From Rhabditoides inermis (lineage: Eukaryota; Nematoda; Chromadorea; Rhabditida; Rhabditidae), in the NCBI GenBank assembly GCA_963966185.1, contig CAWZYM010000293.1:72501-136500 (forward strand): 64,000 nt of DNA. Reading direction: 5' to 3'. Below, piece by piece: positions 1 through 10,670 of this stretch. The notes below the pieces were generated by a model. The model made no database searches. It worked only from the letters and a program-made list of their open reading frames with translations, and had not been told where the DNA came from. The translations under genes were made by a program, and so were the position numbers. How positions within the stretch are numbered: the first letter of the stretch is position 1; the number at the start of each line of letters is the position of its first letter.

Positions 1-3000
1 GTGAAACCCTCTACAGTACTCACTTATGCCTACACTACCACCCACCTTTCTCATCGTCCTCCTGAACTCCTCCTCCCTCTCCTGTCCCCACTGGAACGGC
101 GGAATGCGGATGTCTTCGAAAGACGGGCTGAGCACTGACGCCGACATCCTCATCGACAGCGACTCCTGAGTACAGTAGTACAGCACAGTACATCGTACTG
201 CCGCACCGTACCTTGGGCAGCACCCGAATCGTGCTGGTGTGTCTTCTGGGTGTGGTGACAGAGTAGATTGGAGTGGTGGTGGGAAGGGAGGCAGTGATGG
301 AGATCTCCTCGGACACTGGCAGAGGGGAGGAGGGGTAGCGGGCAACTGGAAAAGTGTCATGACATTATTGATATATGTAGTTTGGTAGAGAAAAGATGAT
401 GTCACCTTAGACGGACAGCGGTAGAGGGTAAAAACTGTCAGAGAATACATTGAGAAAGAGAGAGAAAGAGAGAAATAGAACTGACCCTCCGGCTCTGTCC
501 ATTGAGTGTACTTCTCCTGTCTCCTCTGTGCCCGCATAGCCTGCACGTGGCTGTCCTCCGGGTAGTAGGCAGACGAGTGGTAGGGACGGGTGTTCTGAAA
601 ATATTACTAGCCCTGTCTGCCGAGGCATCTTTGATTGGGAACGAATGAATGCCGCATTCACTTATACAACTTTTGGTACGTATTCAAAAAAACGTACCTT
701 GACGCGGACTTCCGCCTGCGGTTGTTGGAATAGCTGCTGGCGGTGGCGACGGAACGCGTACAGATCCTGTAAGGGCGTGTGTGAAGGTGGAGTCAGTCTT
801 TTCGTGTCTCAAGTGTAGTCTCTCACCTCCTCCCTCCCTCTCCTCCTCTCCGTCCTTGTTCCATGCACCCTGCGCCGGCGACCGAAGCCCGACAGACCGC
901 CTGAAGGAACTAACAGTGTTCTACATTCCTACATGCCCATTTTCATCATCCACATTTCCCCTCTTCCCTCCTCGTCCGAGCCCTCTCAGTAGTTGGAGGA
1001 AATTAAAAAACGTTCATTCTATTTACACTGTGTGTTCTACTGTCTCTCCCCTTCTCCCCACCCACCGAGTCCCGCCACGCCTCCCCCTCCCTTTCCGAAC
1101 CGCGCCCTCTTCATCGCCCGTATCTCGTTGATCAGCTCCCCCAGCGTCTCCTCGCTGTTCCTCTCGTCACCGTACTCCTCCTCATCCGAGAGATCCGAGT
1201 GCACCTGGAAATAACAGTTCTTCTATTAGTACTCCGCGTACTCTGATAATTGTTCAATGTATTTTTGGGCTGCATTTTGTATAGCGTGCACATGACAACA
1301 TGGATAGCCTACTATATACTGTCCTCGAGTATTTTCTAGTTTTCGGATTTATTAACTTTTTGGATTTATTTTGAGCAAGGGTGTTCAGAGCGACCCTGCT
1401 AATTAACATGCTACAGTCCATGTTCTATTTGTTAAATTAATAATTATTTGTTTCTCAATACGTTTCACACGTAGTTTGAATGAACATCGGCAATAAGCAT
1501 CAACAATGCAGTATTTTCACGGTTTTGTCCAACATAAAAACATCATTGTATAGTATGAAATTAGTTCATGAGAGTAGTCACGCTTTCTAAATTCCAACTT
1601 TTCTTATTATGTTTTCCACACCACTCGTCACTCGTCAACAGAATGTAAACTTAAGCTTCACCCGATAGATCATACGTTTCATGTCAAAATGAAAGGAAAG
1701 CAGGTCATTTTACATTAATATTTCCTAGCTCTTACCCAGTGCTCACCCATTTCCTAGCTATGCTGATGCTCTTACCACAACCAGTAAACTAATTTGTCCG
1801 ACGCTCACTTTTTTGTTGCGCGACCATTGCACATATTCACCCACCTCACTTGGCTCATACGATACGTTTCACGTTGAATTTAATAGAACACTGTGGTAAT
1901 TTCTTTTAATTCTTCCTTGACACATACATTTGCTAACCAGCATGCCAACACCAAATAATAACATAGTGAGCCATTAAAATTCATGTGACAAGTTCAATCA
2001 ATAATCAATCAATGATCTTCACCTTGGTTGGCTTCCTGCTCATCAGCTCCACACTCTCCGCGTCGTCGTCGAAGTCTTCGGTGGAGGAGATGATCTTCCG
2101 AGGGGGAGGGTGGGCAGGGAAGGAGTGTCCTGGAAGAGGAAGGATTCAAATCATGTAGCAAGTTATATGAATACAATGAAATAGAAACAGCCTACCCTGT
2201 GCGATCAAGTCAACATCGAGGGGCGGCGGCGGGGGAATCGTCGTGGCAGGGGTGGGAGGGACGAACCTGTATAGACATGGACTTCTTCCCGCTTCTCTCC
2301 TATTCTCACCTCGTTGTTGTGGCAGTGGCGGGAGGAGCGGTAGCCGTGGGAGGAGGCGGGAACCTGCAGAGACATTCACTTCATCCATCACTCTCCTCGT
2401 TCTCACCTTGTAGTGGTGGTCTCTCTGAACAGCTGCCTGGTTGTCGTGGGTCTCGTGGGAGTGGGCTGCGTCGGCGGTACGAACCTGTAAAATGTGAAGA
2501 TGCAAAATTATACAGCACTATACCGCTACACTGCTATTCTTCATACTGCTCAAATCCTACCTCGTAGTCGTTGTGGGCGCAGGCCGAGTGGTGGTCTGCG
2601 TGGGCGGGACAAACCTGAACCATGACAACTCGTAATTTCATTTTTTTTTCATTTGCACACATTGATCACGCGGTACGAAGAGACCGTTTAAATAGTTATT
2701 GCATGATCACCTCGTAGTAGTAGTAGTTGTGGTGTGCCTCGTCGTTGTCGGGGCCGTAGTGGGCCTTGTCGCCCGAGTAGTGGGAGCAGTGCGTACAGAA
2801 GTAGTTGTAGTGGGTGGACGAGTAGTGGTCGTCATTGTGGACATAGTCGTGGTCGCCGTCGTAGAAGGCTCAGTAGTAGTCGTCGGAGCCCGGGTGGTCG
2901 TCTGACTTGTCGTCGTGGCCTCAGTAGTGTGAGCGTGTGGTCTGGGCTGTCTGTGCTGTCCCGTCGACTGTTCTCCGAGCACATTCTGCTGGTATGCGTC

Positions 3001-3412
3001 CCCGGAAGGGAGGCCTTGCGCCCAGTGAGAGGGAGGCACCTGCGAAGTGATATCAGAATACAATGTGTGCAGTGATTACAAATTACATTACTTTTGAAAA
3101 GCTCCGTACACGACTGCTCATGTGATTGTTAAAAAAACTGGCTCATTTCTGATGTATTATCGATGAAACGTAGTGATCAACACGATGCGTCATAATTAGT
3201 GAAACGTAGATGCTTACCACTATACTTAATTTCGTCTCTTCACATGAAGCTAGTTTTTTTTCAAGTTCAGAAATAAACATTTCACCAACCATAATGTATG
3301 TCTTGCTGCGCGGGTCATACATCTGATGAGGCGGTTGAACGCCCGGAGGAAGGTCGTACTGAAAGGGGCTCCCTCTCTCCCTCTCCCCTCCCTCCCTCTC
3401 CCTCCCTCCCTC

Positions 3413-3463
<51 letters not shown>

Positions 3464-3545
3464 TTCTCCCTCTCTCCCTCACCTGTCTCGTTTGCCTCAC
3501 TTCAGCAACCACAATGACAACAAACGATAGTAACAACACAATCAT
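1..3545 (-). CDS. Secreted mucin-like Thr/Pro-rich protein, 3' end beyond window
   Basis: The first exon (3483-3545) starts with ATG directly after a TTTCAG acceptor, a typical SL trans-splice arrangement, and encodes a signal peptide (MIVLLLSFVVIVVA). The next exons are 3290-3358 and 2711-3039; the latter is a long threonine-rich tract (over 50 Thr). A series of short exons follows (2561-2614, 2407-2484, 2310-2363, 2196-2266), each opening with an R-F-(V/P)-P-P motif and most closing with T-T-R. Further exons with acidic and basic, non-repetitive sequence lie near 2033-2130, 1110-1207, 701-768, 484-596, 214-318 and 50-168, and the gene continues off the left edge. The Thr/Pro tracts suggest dense O-glycosylation, as in cuticle or gut-lining mucins. 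No enzymatic domain is visible and I do not recognise the family. An upstream in-frame ATG at 3641 is open through the putative outron but is judged less likely to be the start. Confidence 0.6.
3359..3482. repeat. (CT)n microsatellite in intron 1 of the mucin-like gene
   Basis: An almost pure pyrimidine run on the plus strand (purine-rich in the sense strand of the gene) fills most of the 124-base intron between the first two coding exons. Confidence 0.85.
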
Positions 3546-3715
3546 CTGAAACAATAATAATAATAATAACAGAAACAACAGAACATCGAAACACTCACCA
3601 TTCTCTCCTGCATTGTCAGAGTCGCGTCTGTGCAATGACATTGTCCCGTTTTATAAGAACCCGTGGCTTGACTATGCGTACTGGATATTCGTCCGGATGT
3701 ATTGTGTCTTATCCG

Positions 3716-3842
3716 CCAGCCGGGATACACGGATCGAAACGCTTCGATGGCATTATTCCGGCCGCAATTGTCTCCCGGATAGAGTCCGATCCAACCGGGC
3801 GCCTCTTGTCAGGGAAAAGACAAACGAATCGCATAGTTATCA
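3716..3842 (+). repeat. Dispersed direct repeat, copy 1
   Basis: It shares long near-identical blocks with 5203-5344, for example CCAGCCGGGATACACGGATC, CATTATTCCGGCCGCAATTG, AGAGTCCGATCCAACCG and AGACAAACGAATC, with small indels. There is no coding capacity. It is probably a fragment of a non-autonomous mobile element. Confidence 0.7.
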
Positions 3843-3886
3843 CTTACCTTTCTTGCTTTCTAATGTGTTTTTTTTTCAATTGTGTA

Positions 3887-3933
3887 CGGAAAGTGTACTT
3901 ATGCTCGAAAAACGAGCATAAGTGTACTTTCCG
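3887..3933. repeat. Perfect 21-bp inverted repeat (hairpin, 5-nt A loop)
   Basis: Arms 3887-3907 and 3913-3933 are exact reverse complements (CGGAAAGTGTACTTATGCTCG is the left arm, minus nothing; loop AAAAA). Weaker complementarity (TTGTGT/ACACAA) continues outside. The origin is unknown; it may be a palindromic mobile-element remnant. Confidence 0.85.
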
Positions 3934-4288
3934 CAGTGCACACAATATACGGTATACCGCTGAAGCTGAGTTATTCATTGTTTCTTCTATTTGTAAAATA
4001 TAAAAAAAACAATGGTTTTTACATAATAATTAATATACACATGTGGCATGTGGGGAGAGATTCAGACCGAGAAGGCTCTCCGGTGGAAGCTACCACGAAC
4101 AGCTTCATATTAGTTGTTAGTATTAGTTGTTGTGCAGTTGATAATGTTACATTGTTAATATTCAATACACTGTCACGCCTGTGATACGTCACCAATCTCA
4201 ATCACGTGAGCTCATTTGAATATTCCATATTCATGGGGTCACAGATGGTTAAAGCGCCTCTGTGCGCCGTCTCTGTCCACTCTTTCCC

Positions 4289-4776
4289 ATGCGTCTCCTT
4301 CTCATTTGTCTTCTCGGCTGCGCATCGGTGTTCGCTTGCGGACCCAACGAATCGTATTCGTGCGCGGTGAGTGTCCGTGTTCAACAGGGCAGTCACTCTC
4401 ACTCTCATCCGTCTCTACAGAGCTTTGCGCCAAACGAGTGCAGCTGTTGTCCGCGCGAAGATGGACCAGGGATTGTACTCAATGGAGTATACATGTGCAC
4501 TGTTAGTGTACACACATATAACCATCAATACCTCGCTTTTTCAAGGAAGACGTGAGGTTGTGCGACTGCTATATGGTGATCGACAGTTCCAGACGATGTC
4601 CAGTCGGATACAGTTCAGTCAGCGAGCCCGGCATTTTCCTGCATACAACGTGCCGGAAGGAGGAGAAGGCAGTGACAAGCATCACCACGTACGCATCCAC
4701 GGGAACGACCAAGTCCGTATTGTTGGGACTCGCAGTAGGCGTTGTTTCACTGTACTTTACCGTTACCTTACCGTAA
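4289..4776 (+). CDS. Small secreted Cys-rich protein with hydrophobic C-terminus
   Basis: A three-exon model (4289-4366, 4421-4501, 4546-4776) gives 129 residues with consistent phase 0 junctions. The N-terminus MRLLLICLLGCASVFA is a signal peptide. The mature part has about eleven cysteines, including a CSCC cluster and a later CDC. The last about 20 residues are hydrophobic (VLLGLAVGVVSLYF) after a Ser/Thr-rich stretch, consistent with a GPI-anchor signal or a C-terminal membrane segment. The last intron is only 44 nt and ends in CAAG rather than the usual TTTCAG, so that junction is the weakest. I do not recognise the family; a Ly6-like or nematode-specific surface protein is possible. Confidence 0.5.
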
Positions 4777-5202
4777 GATGTATTACCATGTGCTACTTGA
4801 TTCGAGATAAATATTCTGATTCTGATTCTGGAAGAAGAAAGCGTTTCGGGAAGATGGTCTGTGAAATGAACAGCGAAAAAACGAGCAGGGTATTGGAGGG
4901 GAGAGTTGGAATGTGGAGTATTCAGTCAGTTGTTCAGCATTTACACCATGGACTATAAAAGAACTTGCACATGCGGGGCAGCAGGGAACATCGAGTGGGT
5001 TGTGGTTGAATTTTAATCAATAATAGTGAATTTTAATCACGACATATTCAAAATATTAGCTCACCGTTGAAAAACTGTGATTCAGGATTTGACGCTAATA
5101 AATAAGTTCTGATGAAATCGATTTTCGAAAAAGCCACTTTTCAAATAACGTTTCACGGCATTAGGGTGAATTATAACATGAACCCATTAGAGTTGTTCAA
5201 AC

Positions 5203-5344
5203 CCAGCCGGGATACACGGATCGAAACACTTCCCGCATATGGCATTATTCCGGCCGCAATTGTCCCCAGATCCCAGATAGAGTCCGATCCAACCGAGGTG
5301 TATCTTGATAGCTTGAAGACAAACGAATCACATAGTTAGCACAT
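5203..5344 (+). repeat. Dispersed direct repeat, copy 2
   Basis: It has the same orientation as the copy at 3716-3842, about 1.5 kb away, with a 9-bp insertion after the GATCGAAAC block and diverged ends. Two copies flank the small Cys-rich gene. Confidence 0.7.
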
Positions 5345-6327
5345 ATCATTGTTCTCTTGACTACATACGTAACTGTGTTTTTTTGGGTTTTTTTCGAATA
5401 CGTTTCCTGCGAAACATTTAATAATTACAACGATGCGGCTAAAGATAATGTGGAGATTGTTTTCTGTCTTCAAAACATGCATATGATATGTACAACTTAA
5501 CAACTTAACTTGCTTATGACAAATTTTCATCAGTTGCTACTTATAAGTACATGTTTTATATCAATATCAATATAGCGCTGTGATTTCAATATTCAATTGC
5601 ATTTGGATATGTTTCAAGGGCAGCTTTAAACACTGATAATCGAAGTGAGAGTAATGAATACTTTCTCTGATTGTATGTATATTTATTTAGTAATGGTGAA
5701 AAACAATATTAATAGATTGTTTCAAGTTATTTTATTAGTAATTATGCTGCAAATTTAAAAAAAGACATGTGATCGTTGTAGTTTATCGACCTGATTCTGA
5801 CCTGATTCTACACCGATCTGGTACCGCATTCACTGATCTGATCTGGTATCCTACAGTGGAGAATGAGGAGACCTCAGCCGGAACAATGCGATATCACATT
5901 GGACGGCGTCCGACCCTCCGTATCCATTGGTGCACACTGCTCTTGCTAGATAGTGTGTGTGTATCCACGCTTGTCACCGTTTGCGCATTTCTCTCGACTA
6001 TCGCTCTCGATCTATGCTATCCGATCATAATTATCCCCTCTGCATTCTTCTCATCTTCGCTCAGATCTAATCTAATCTCTGCTCTATGCAAACTTGCGCT
6101 TTTAAATATTGTAAATACTGTTTGAAATTGAAGTGTCAACATACGAGTCAGCATATAAATCACGCCAAGCTTATCTTTCAGTCACAGACGCAGTCACACC
6201 TACAGACTTGGTCACGATCAGATCTGATATATCTCCTTGATCTCCTAAGCGCATATTCAAATGACGCGACGCCATTGCGCAATTCATCATCTCCGCCAAG
6301 CCATCGCATATTTTGGGATAACATGAA

Positions 6328-6374
<47 letters not shown>

Positions 6375-6484
6375 AAGCTCATGATCCGGCATACACATAG
6401 GCGTCATCCGGTCAGGATATCCTCGTCAAAATCACACCGGCCGGCTAACTACACATATGTGAGTGAGACCGGTTCGGGGTGTGG

Positions 6485-6492
6485 TATAAAAG
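6485..6492 (+). promoter_or_regulatory. TATA box (TATAAAAG)
   Basis: TATAAAAG lies 31-38 bases before the ATG at 6523. The same box with similar spacing precedes both collagen genes, so it is a plausible core promoter with a very short 5' UTR. Confidence 0.6.
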
Positions 6493-6522
6493 GAGATGCT
6501 GGATTAGGGGTAGCAAGGAGCT

Positions 6523-7756
6523 ATGCTGCGACTTCTCACCGCAACCGCCGCCCTAGCGGCACTCGCTATCGCCCATCACAGTCAGTCGGTTACTGTAGGT
6601 TACTGTAGGCCAAAGATTACTGTAACTGTGAGATTGTTGTGGACCAAAGACTGTAACTGTTCGCTTACTGCTTCCTGTTGCAGACTTCCGTGAGATCAAG
6701 TGCACCACTTCGTCTGGCAGTCTACGCGGAGGACCCGAAAAGTCCAAGGTTGGGTTTTGTCTTTTAGTATTGCGTGAATTACGCGAATTACTTCGAAACC
6801 AACCTCGCTGCTTATCAAAGAAGGATGAAACATATTACGTATTATATTATTTTGTTGTTCTCTAATGAACTCGCATTGCCAATACATTTTCACTTATTAG
6901 GAAATGCGTTGAACGAAACGTACAACAAGATTTCCTATGACTATGACTCGAATTCGCGACAGTAGATCCCAGATAAACAAAGAGTTATGTATATGAAACG
7001 TATCATTGGAAACGTACTGGAAACGTATTGTGGTTGCAGTGTCACATGGTGCTGAAGCATCACGAGACGGACGAGGGACGGCCGGTGCCCGATGGAGTCG
7101 GCTTCTTCACAGAGAAGACCGACAAGGGAGAGGAGAGGGAGTACATCGACCTGGTACGTTTCACACCAGTCAAGACGATACGTTTCATCTAGTGTTTGTT
7201 AGTGATAGTGAGTTCTCAATGTACTTCACTAAAATGATCGTTACGTTTCACGTTTCACGGATATCTTATAAGGAGCGCTTCTCACAGCACTACTAATAAG
7301 TCGTCTGCTATCATAGGATTAAAAAAAACATCTTTTCAGGTTTGCCCGAAGGCGCACACTGTGTTCAACGCCTACCTCGATCAGGGACACCGCGCATGCT
7401 TCAACTTCTACACTTACCAGCTGGAGCAGGTACGCCCCAACAGGCTCCGCCCCCTCTGATCCGCTTCTCCGTACTCTCTGGCTCGTATGGCTCCGCCCCC
7501 TCTGACCACGCCCCTTTTTTCAGCGCGGTGACGAGTGGTACATGTGGCGCTCCGGAAAGTGCCTCAACTCTACCGCCAACTTCCGTGTCGGATGCAAGTT
7601 TGACGAGAAGGTGAGTGATGTCATGCATAGATATATCATGATGTGACGTCATACACTCTATCCTTCCAGGGTCCTTCGTTCGAGGAGCAGTTCCCTGATG
7701 ACAACCAGATCTTCTCGCGTCTCCGCGCCCGCGCCGCCAAGCGCAGGAAGTTCTAA
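6523..7756 (+). CDS. Secreted protein of unknown family, 172 aa
   Basis: A six-exon model (6523-6598, 6684-6748, 7040-7153, 7340-7429, 7524-7610, 7670-7756) has compatible phases throughout and ends in TAA. The N-terminus MLRLLTATAALAALAIA is a signal peptide. The mature part begins SVTVDFREIKC and carries six cysteines (IKC, CHMV, VCPK, RACF, GKCL, VGCK) spread over about 120 residues, then a basic tail ending AAKRRKF. The size, single domain and evenly placed cysteines resemble transthyretin-like and other small secreted nematode proteins, but I cannot place it in a named family. The donor of intron 1 is ambiguous (GTTACT at 6599, or GTAGGC a few bases later), which changes two or three residues only. 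Confidence 0.7.
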
Positions 7757-7960
7757 GCGCCGCCCACTCAGGCCACGCCCACTCATACTGCAATCCCCAC
7801 GCGTGTCTACTACTATTGCCCATCCATGTCTGTGCATATAAATTATTTGCCTTCTAATAGTAAAAACAGAAAGGTTCTTTTAAAACTGTCACTGTCCAGA
7901 ATGTAGTCAATTGAAACACAAACCAATGTGAAACCGTTTATGTTTATACAGCGACAGTGG

Positions 7961-8888
7961 TCAGTACTTGAACATTGTGTGGTCCTTGTTGTGTGGAGAG
8001 GCTGTCTGCTGTCTGTAGCTGTCTCCTCCCAGGCCTCCTCCTTCCCGCTCGCTTTCTGGCGCCTCCTCGCAGAATACCTGTTATAGTGGTTGTTTTCACC
8101 TATCATTTTTCCGTCTTATCTAGCTACACAATGTTAGCTTGTTACGATGTTGTAAATTTCATACAACGAGAGCCAGAGCCAGACCCATTATTTTTTCGGA
8201 TCAGTTGTGTAGTTTGTGTTCTGGCCCCCACCCACCTCGCACACTGAGAGGTTCTCGTCGTAGCACGAGATCGAAGACTGTCTGAAAAATGTTTTAAATT
8301 TAACAAAAAATGTATAGAGATACGTTTCATTACGACTTAATAAAAAGTAAAGGTAATTTTCGGTAATCTCAGCTCGCTTATCGCCATAACAATTACTTAT
8401 GAACTTATGTTCTATAAAGAAAGACTTTCGTTCAACTTTTCAGTCATGTGAAAAGTTTCCCATTTTCATTGAAATCTGGCCAAGCCGAGTTTCATAGGAA
8501 CATACAAATTCAATGAGTGTGATTGAGTTTTGCGGAAAGGTTAATTGCAGAAAGACCGATACGTTTCGCAATCAATTGATGAGTAGAACAGCATTTTGTC
8601 AACAATGTTTTTTTTATTCTCTTTACAAAAGCAAAAAAAAACTACAAAACTACACTAAAGACAGAGGATGTGAGGATGGATCTATTCAAAAAGTCGCACC
8701 TGCTCAACGGCCGGTATCTTTAAAGCTAAATTTAAAATGTATCTCAAAATAAACGCACCTGCTCAACGGCCGGCTATTGCAGCTGCTCAGTCGGTCCCTC
8801 TCTTCGTACACATGTCCAGAGTCAGTCACCACTATCTCCGGAAGGTAGCCCTGGTACGAACGGGTACGCGCCGCAGACTGCAGCTGAA

Positions 8889-8937
<49 letters not shown>

Positions 8938-10095
8938 GATGATGTTGTTTTTTTTATGTACCTTTCCTCTCTGCGAGAAGCGCACCGGCACGGACGCTAC
9001 GGAGGGAGCTTCTGAAGCTGAAAGAGATGCTTGGGAGAGAGAGAGAGAGAAAGATTTCCTACCCGATTCGGAATTGCTCCTTCTGTTTCTGGCCGATGAG
9101 AGTCGTCTCACCGACTTCTGCTTGATATCGGCCAGCCATCTCTGCGCCGCTCTCTTCGCCTCGCGCATCTTTCTGAAACGTATATCGTAAACGTATCCTC
9201 GATCCCATTCTCTCTTTCTGTTCCCTTTACTCCTTCGCCTTCATACCAGCAACCTTTTGTAAAGGGCTGTGTCATAGGACAGGTTAATATTGGTATTCCT
9301 ACTGTACCTTCGATGTCGCATGTTCTCTTCATCCTCCACCCGAACTCGCATTGATGAGAGCAGAATCGTCACCTGAACTCGATTCATAACACTGTTGTTT
9401 TATCGGCAAAACGTTTCGATCGTGACAGGACTCGAACCTGCAATCTTCGGATCCGAAGTCCGACGCCTTATCCATTAGGCCACACGACCGCTGTTCGCCT
9501 CACTGCTGGCTACTGTGACGCGCTCGCTTGCAAAACAACATATGCTCCATGATATTTTGCTGTATGTGTAGTCTTGACATTTCTCTAATCCAAAGCATTG
9601 AAGTTGTCATAACTACAGTCCCGTGGGTATCTGTCCATCCGTGCAGGCGGAATCGATATCTCTAGGGAGAGAAAACGGGTAATTGCGTCGCTTGCTCACA
9701 CGTCACAAAAACATTGCTGTGATCAGAGAACATAATGAAATGGAAAAGAAGAATGAAAATGGAGAAACGTCATTTGAAATTGAAATTAAACGTATTGTAT
9801 TTGAAACGTATGTGAAACGTACCTGGTCGTCCAGTGACTCTCCGGGTTTCACGGACCGCACGAGAAGTACGATGATAATGGATGCGAACACAATGAGTAT
9901 CACACATGTGTACATATCCGCGCCGGCAAGGTACTCCTAGGTGTACGATAAGTACAGTACCCCCCCCCCCCCCAAGTACGGTACCTTGCTGTTCTTGTGT
10001 TCGCGCCATAGCTGGTTGTTTGCGTGTTTGATGAGCTCACGAAAGTCCTTCTTACAGTAGAGAGTGACGTTGAGAAGACTGCACGGCGAGCTCAT
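7961..10095 (-). CDS. Single-pass membrane protein, KCNE/MPS-like plan (paralogue 1)
   Basis: Exons run from the ATG at 10095 through a membrane segment near 9825-9930, then about 9310-9375, 8960-9177, 8759-8885, 8235-8282 and a last exon ending in TGA at 7961. The protein starts MSSPCSLLNVTLYC, with an N-glycosylation sequon before the single membrane span (YTCVILIVFASIIIVLLV). The span is followed by RSVKPGESLDDQ, then a basic helix and a Ser-rich cytosolic tail ending MFKY. An extracellular sequon, one span, then an RS-K-x-x-E-S-x-D pattern matches the KCNE potassium-channel accessory subunits (MPS proteins in C. elegans); this is inference from layout and short motif only. A tRNA gene sits in the intron downstream of the membrane exon. 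A 45-nt stretch inside the 8960-9177 exon could be spliced out without changing frame. Confidence 0.6.
8695..8773. repeat. 20-bp direct repeat duplicating a splice donor
   Basis: CGCACCTGCTCAACGGCCGG occurs at 8695-8714 and at 8754-8773. On the minus strand each copy contains exon end AGCAG followed by GTGCG, so the true donor (at 8758) is copied 59 bases downstream. Confidence 0.8.
8888..8938. repeat. (GTT)n trinucleotide array
   Basis: About 16 GTT units lie in an intron of the KCNE-like gene, immediately next to the acceptor side in the sense strand (AAC repeats). Confidence 0.9.
9417..9489 (-). tRNA. tRNA-Arg (anticodon TCG)
   Basis: The 73-nt cloverleaf folds fully. The acceptor stem is GGTCGTG paired with CACGATC (one G-T), the D arm is GCC/GGC, the anticodon stem is TCGGA/TCCGA with loop CTTCGGA giving anticodon TCG (reads CGA, Arg), and the T arm contains GGTTCGAGTCC. 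There is no tRNA intron. It lies inside an intron of the KCNE-like gene, on the same strand as its host. Confidence 0.97.
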
Positions 10096-10257
10096 ATTCT
10101 AGATAACTAAATGTAAATTCAAAGTGTAGATATGGCAAATATGGTTTAGAAACATCTAGTTATCCCCTAAACTATAATATTTTCGGTGAAAAAACACGGT
10201 CGCGCTTGGAATAAGAGCAGGCTTTGAAAGGGGCAATTTATTGTAGCGATTTACCGT

Positions 10258-10307
<50 letters not shown>

Positions 10308-10670
10308 CAGGGACCGATACAATTTAGGCATTCAGTTCGTAAGAGGGGGGAAGGGTGTCAATAACGAATAACAGTTCGCGTTAACTCCGCACAGCCAATT
10401 ACTGCGAAGCCATGCAGGTGGGGCCTAGTAAATTGATTACATAAGATATGACGATATACAAATAAAACCTAATACAAAATGTGCTTGCTTGCTTGCACGC
10501 CGCTCTTTTTATATGCCCAGACAATCACATTAGCACTTATGTCATGGAAAATGTCCTGGAAAAAAGTTCGCGCCCGGAAATGAACGTCCTTTATTTGAGT
10601 ATCACACAAACAAACAAATGAGGAATACATATTATACAGTAGAAAACACATATACAAACCACGATCACAA
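10096..10670. other. Intergenic spacer between the two KCNE-like paralogues
   Basis: This 575-bp spacer holds a pure (GA)n array at about 10259-10306 and no supported coding exon. It should include the promoter or outron of paralogue 1 and the 3' UTR of paralogue 2. Confidence 0.5.

Larger units (their letters stand above)
3546..4288. other. Intergenic region with dispersed repeat and perfect hairpin
   Basis: This divergent intergenic region lies between the mucin-like gene (minus) and a small secreted-protein gene (plus). It contains copy 1 of a dispersed repeat and a perfect 21-bp inverted repeat, annotated separately. I see no further gene. Confidence 0.5.
4777..6522. other. Intergenic, AT-rich, no supported gene
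   Basis: This stretch holds the second copy of the dispersed repeat (5203-5344), a low-complexity CTGATTCTGATTCTGG run near 4815, several GATCTGATC-type short repeats around 5800-6240, and a (GA)n array at about 6326-6372. Short open frames here lack splice or domain support. Confidence 0.5.

Noticed and set aside
3546..3641. Upstream start MSLHRR for the mucin-like gene
   Set aside because: The open frame runs through a likely outron; the ATG at 3545 directly after TTTCAG is the better start, although the longer form cannot be excluded.
8704..9168. Asn-rich and Ser-Leu repeat protein frame across the (GTT)n array
   Set aside because: The poly-Asn part is an intron read-through; the flanking exons join in phase 0 without it.
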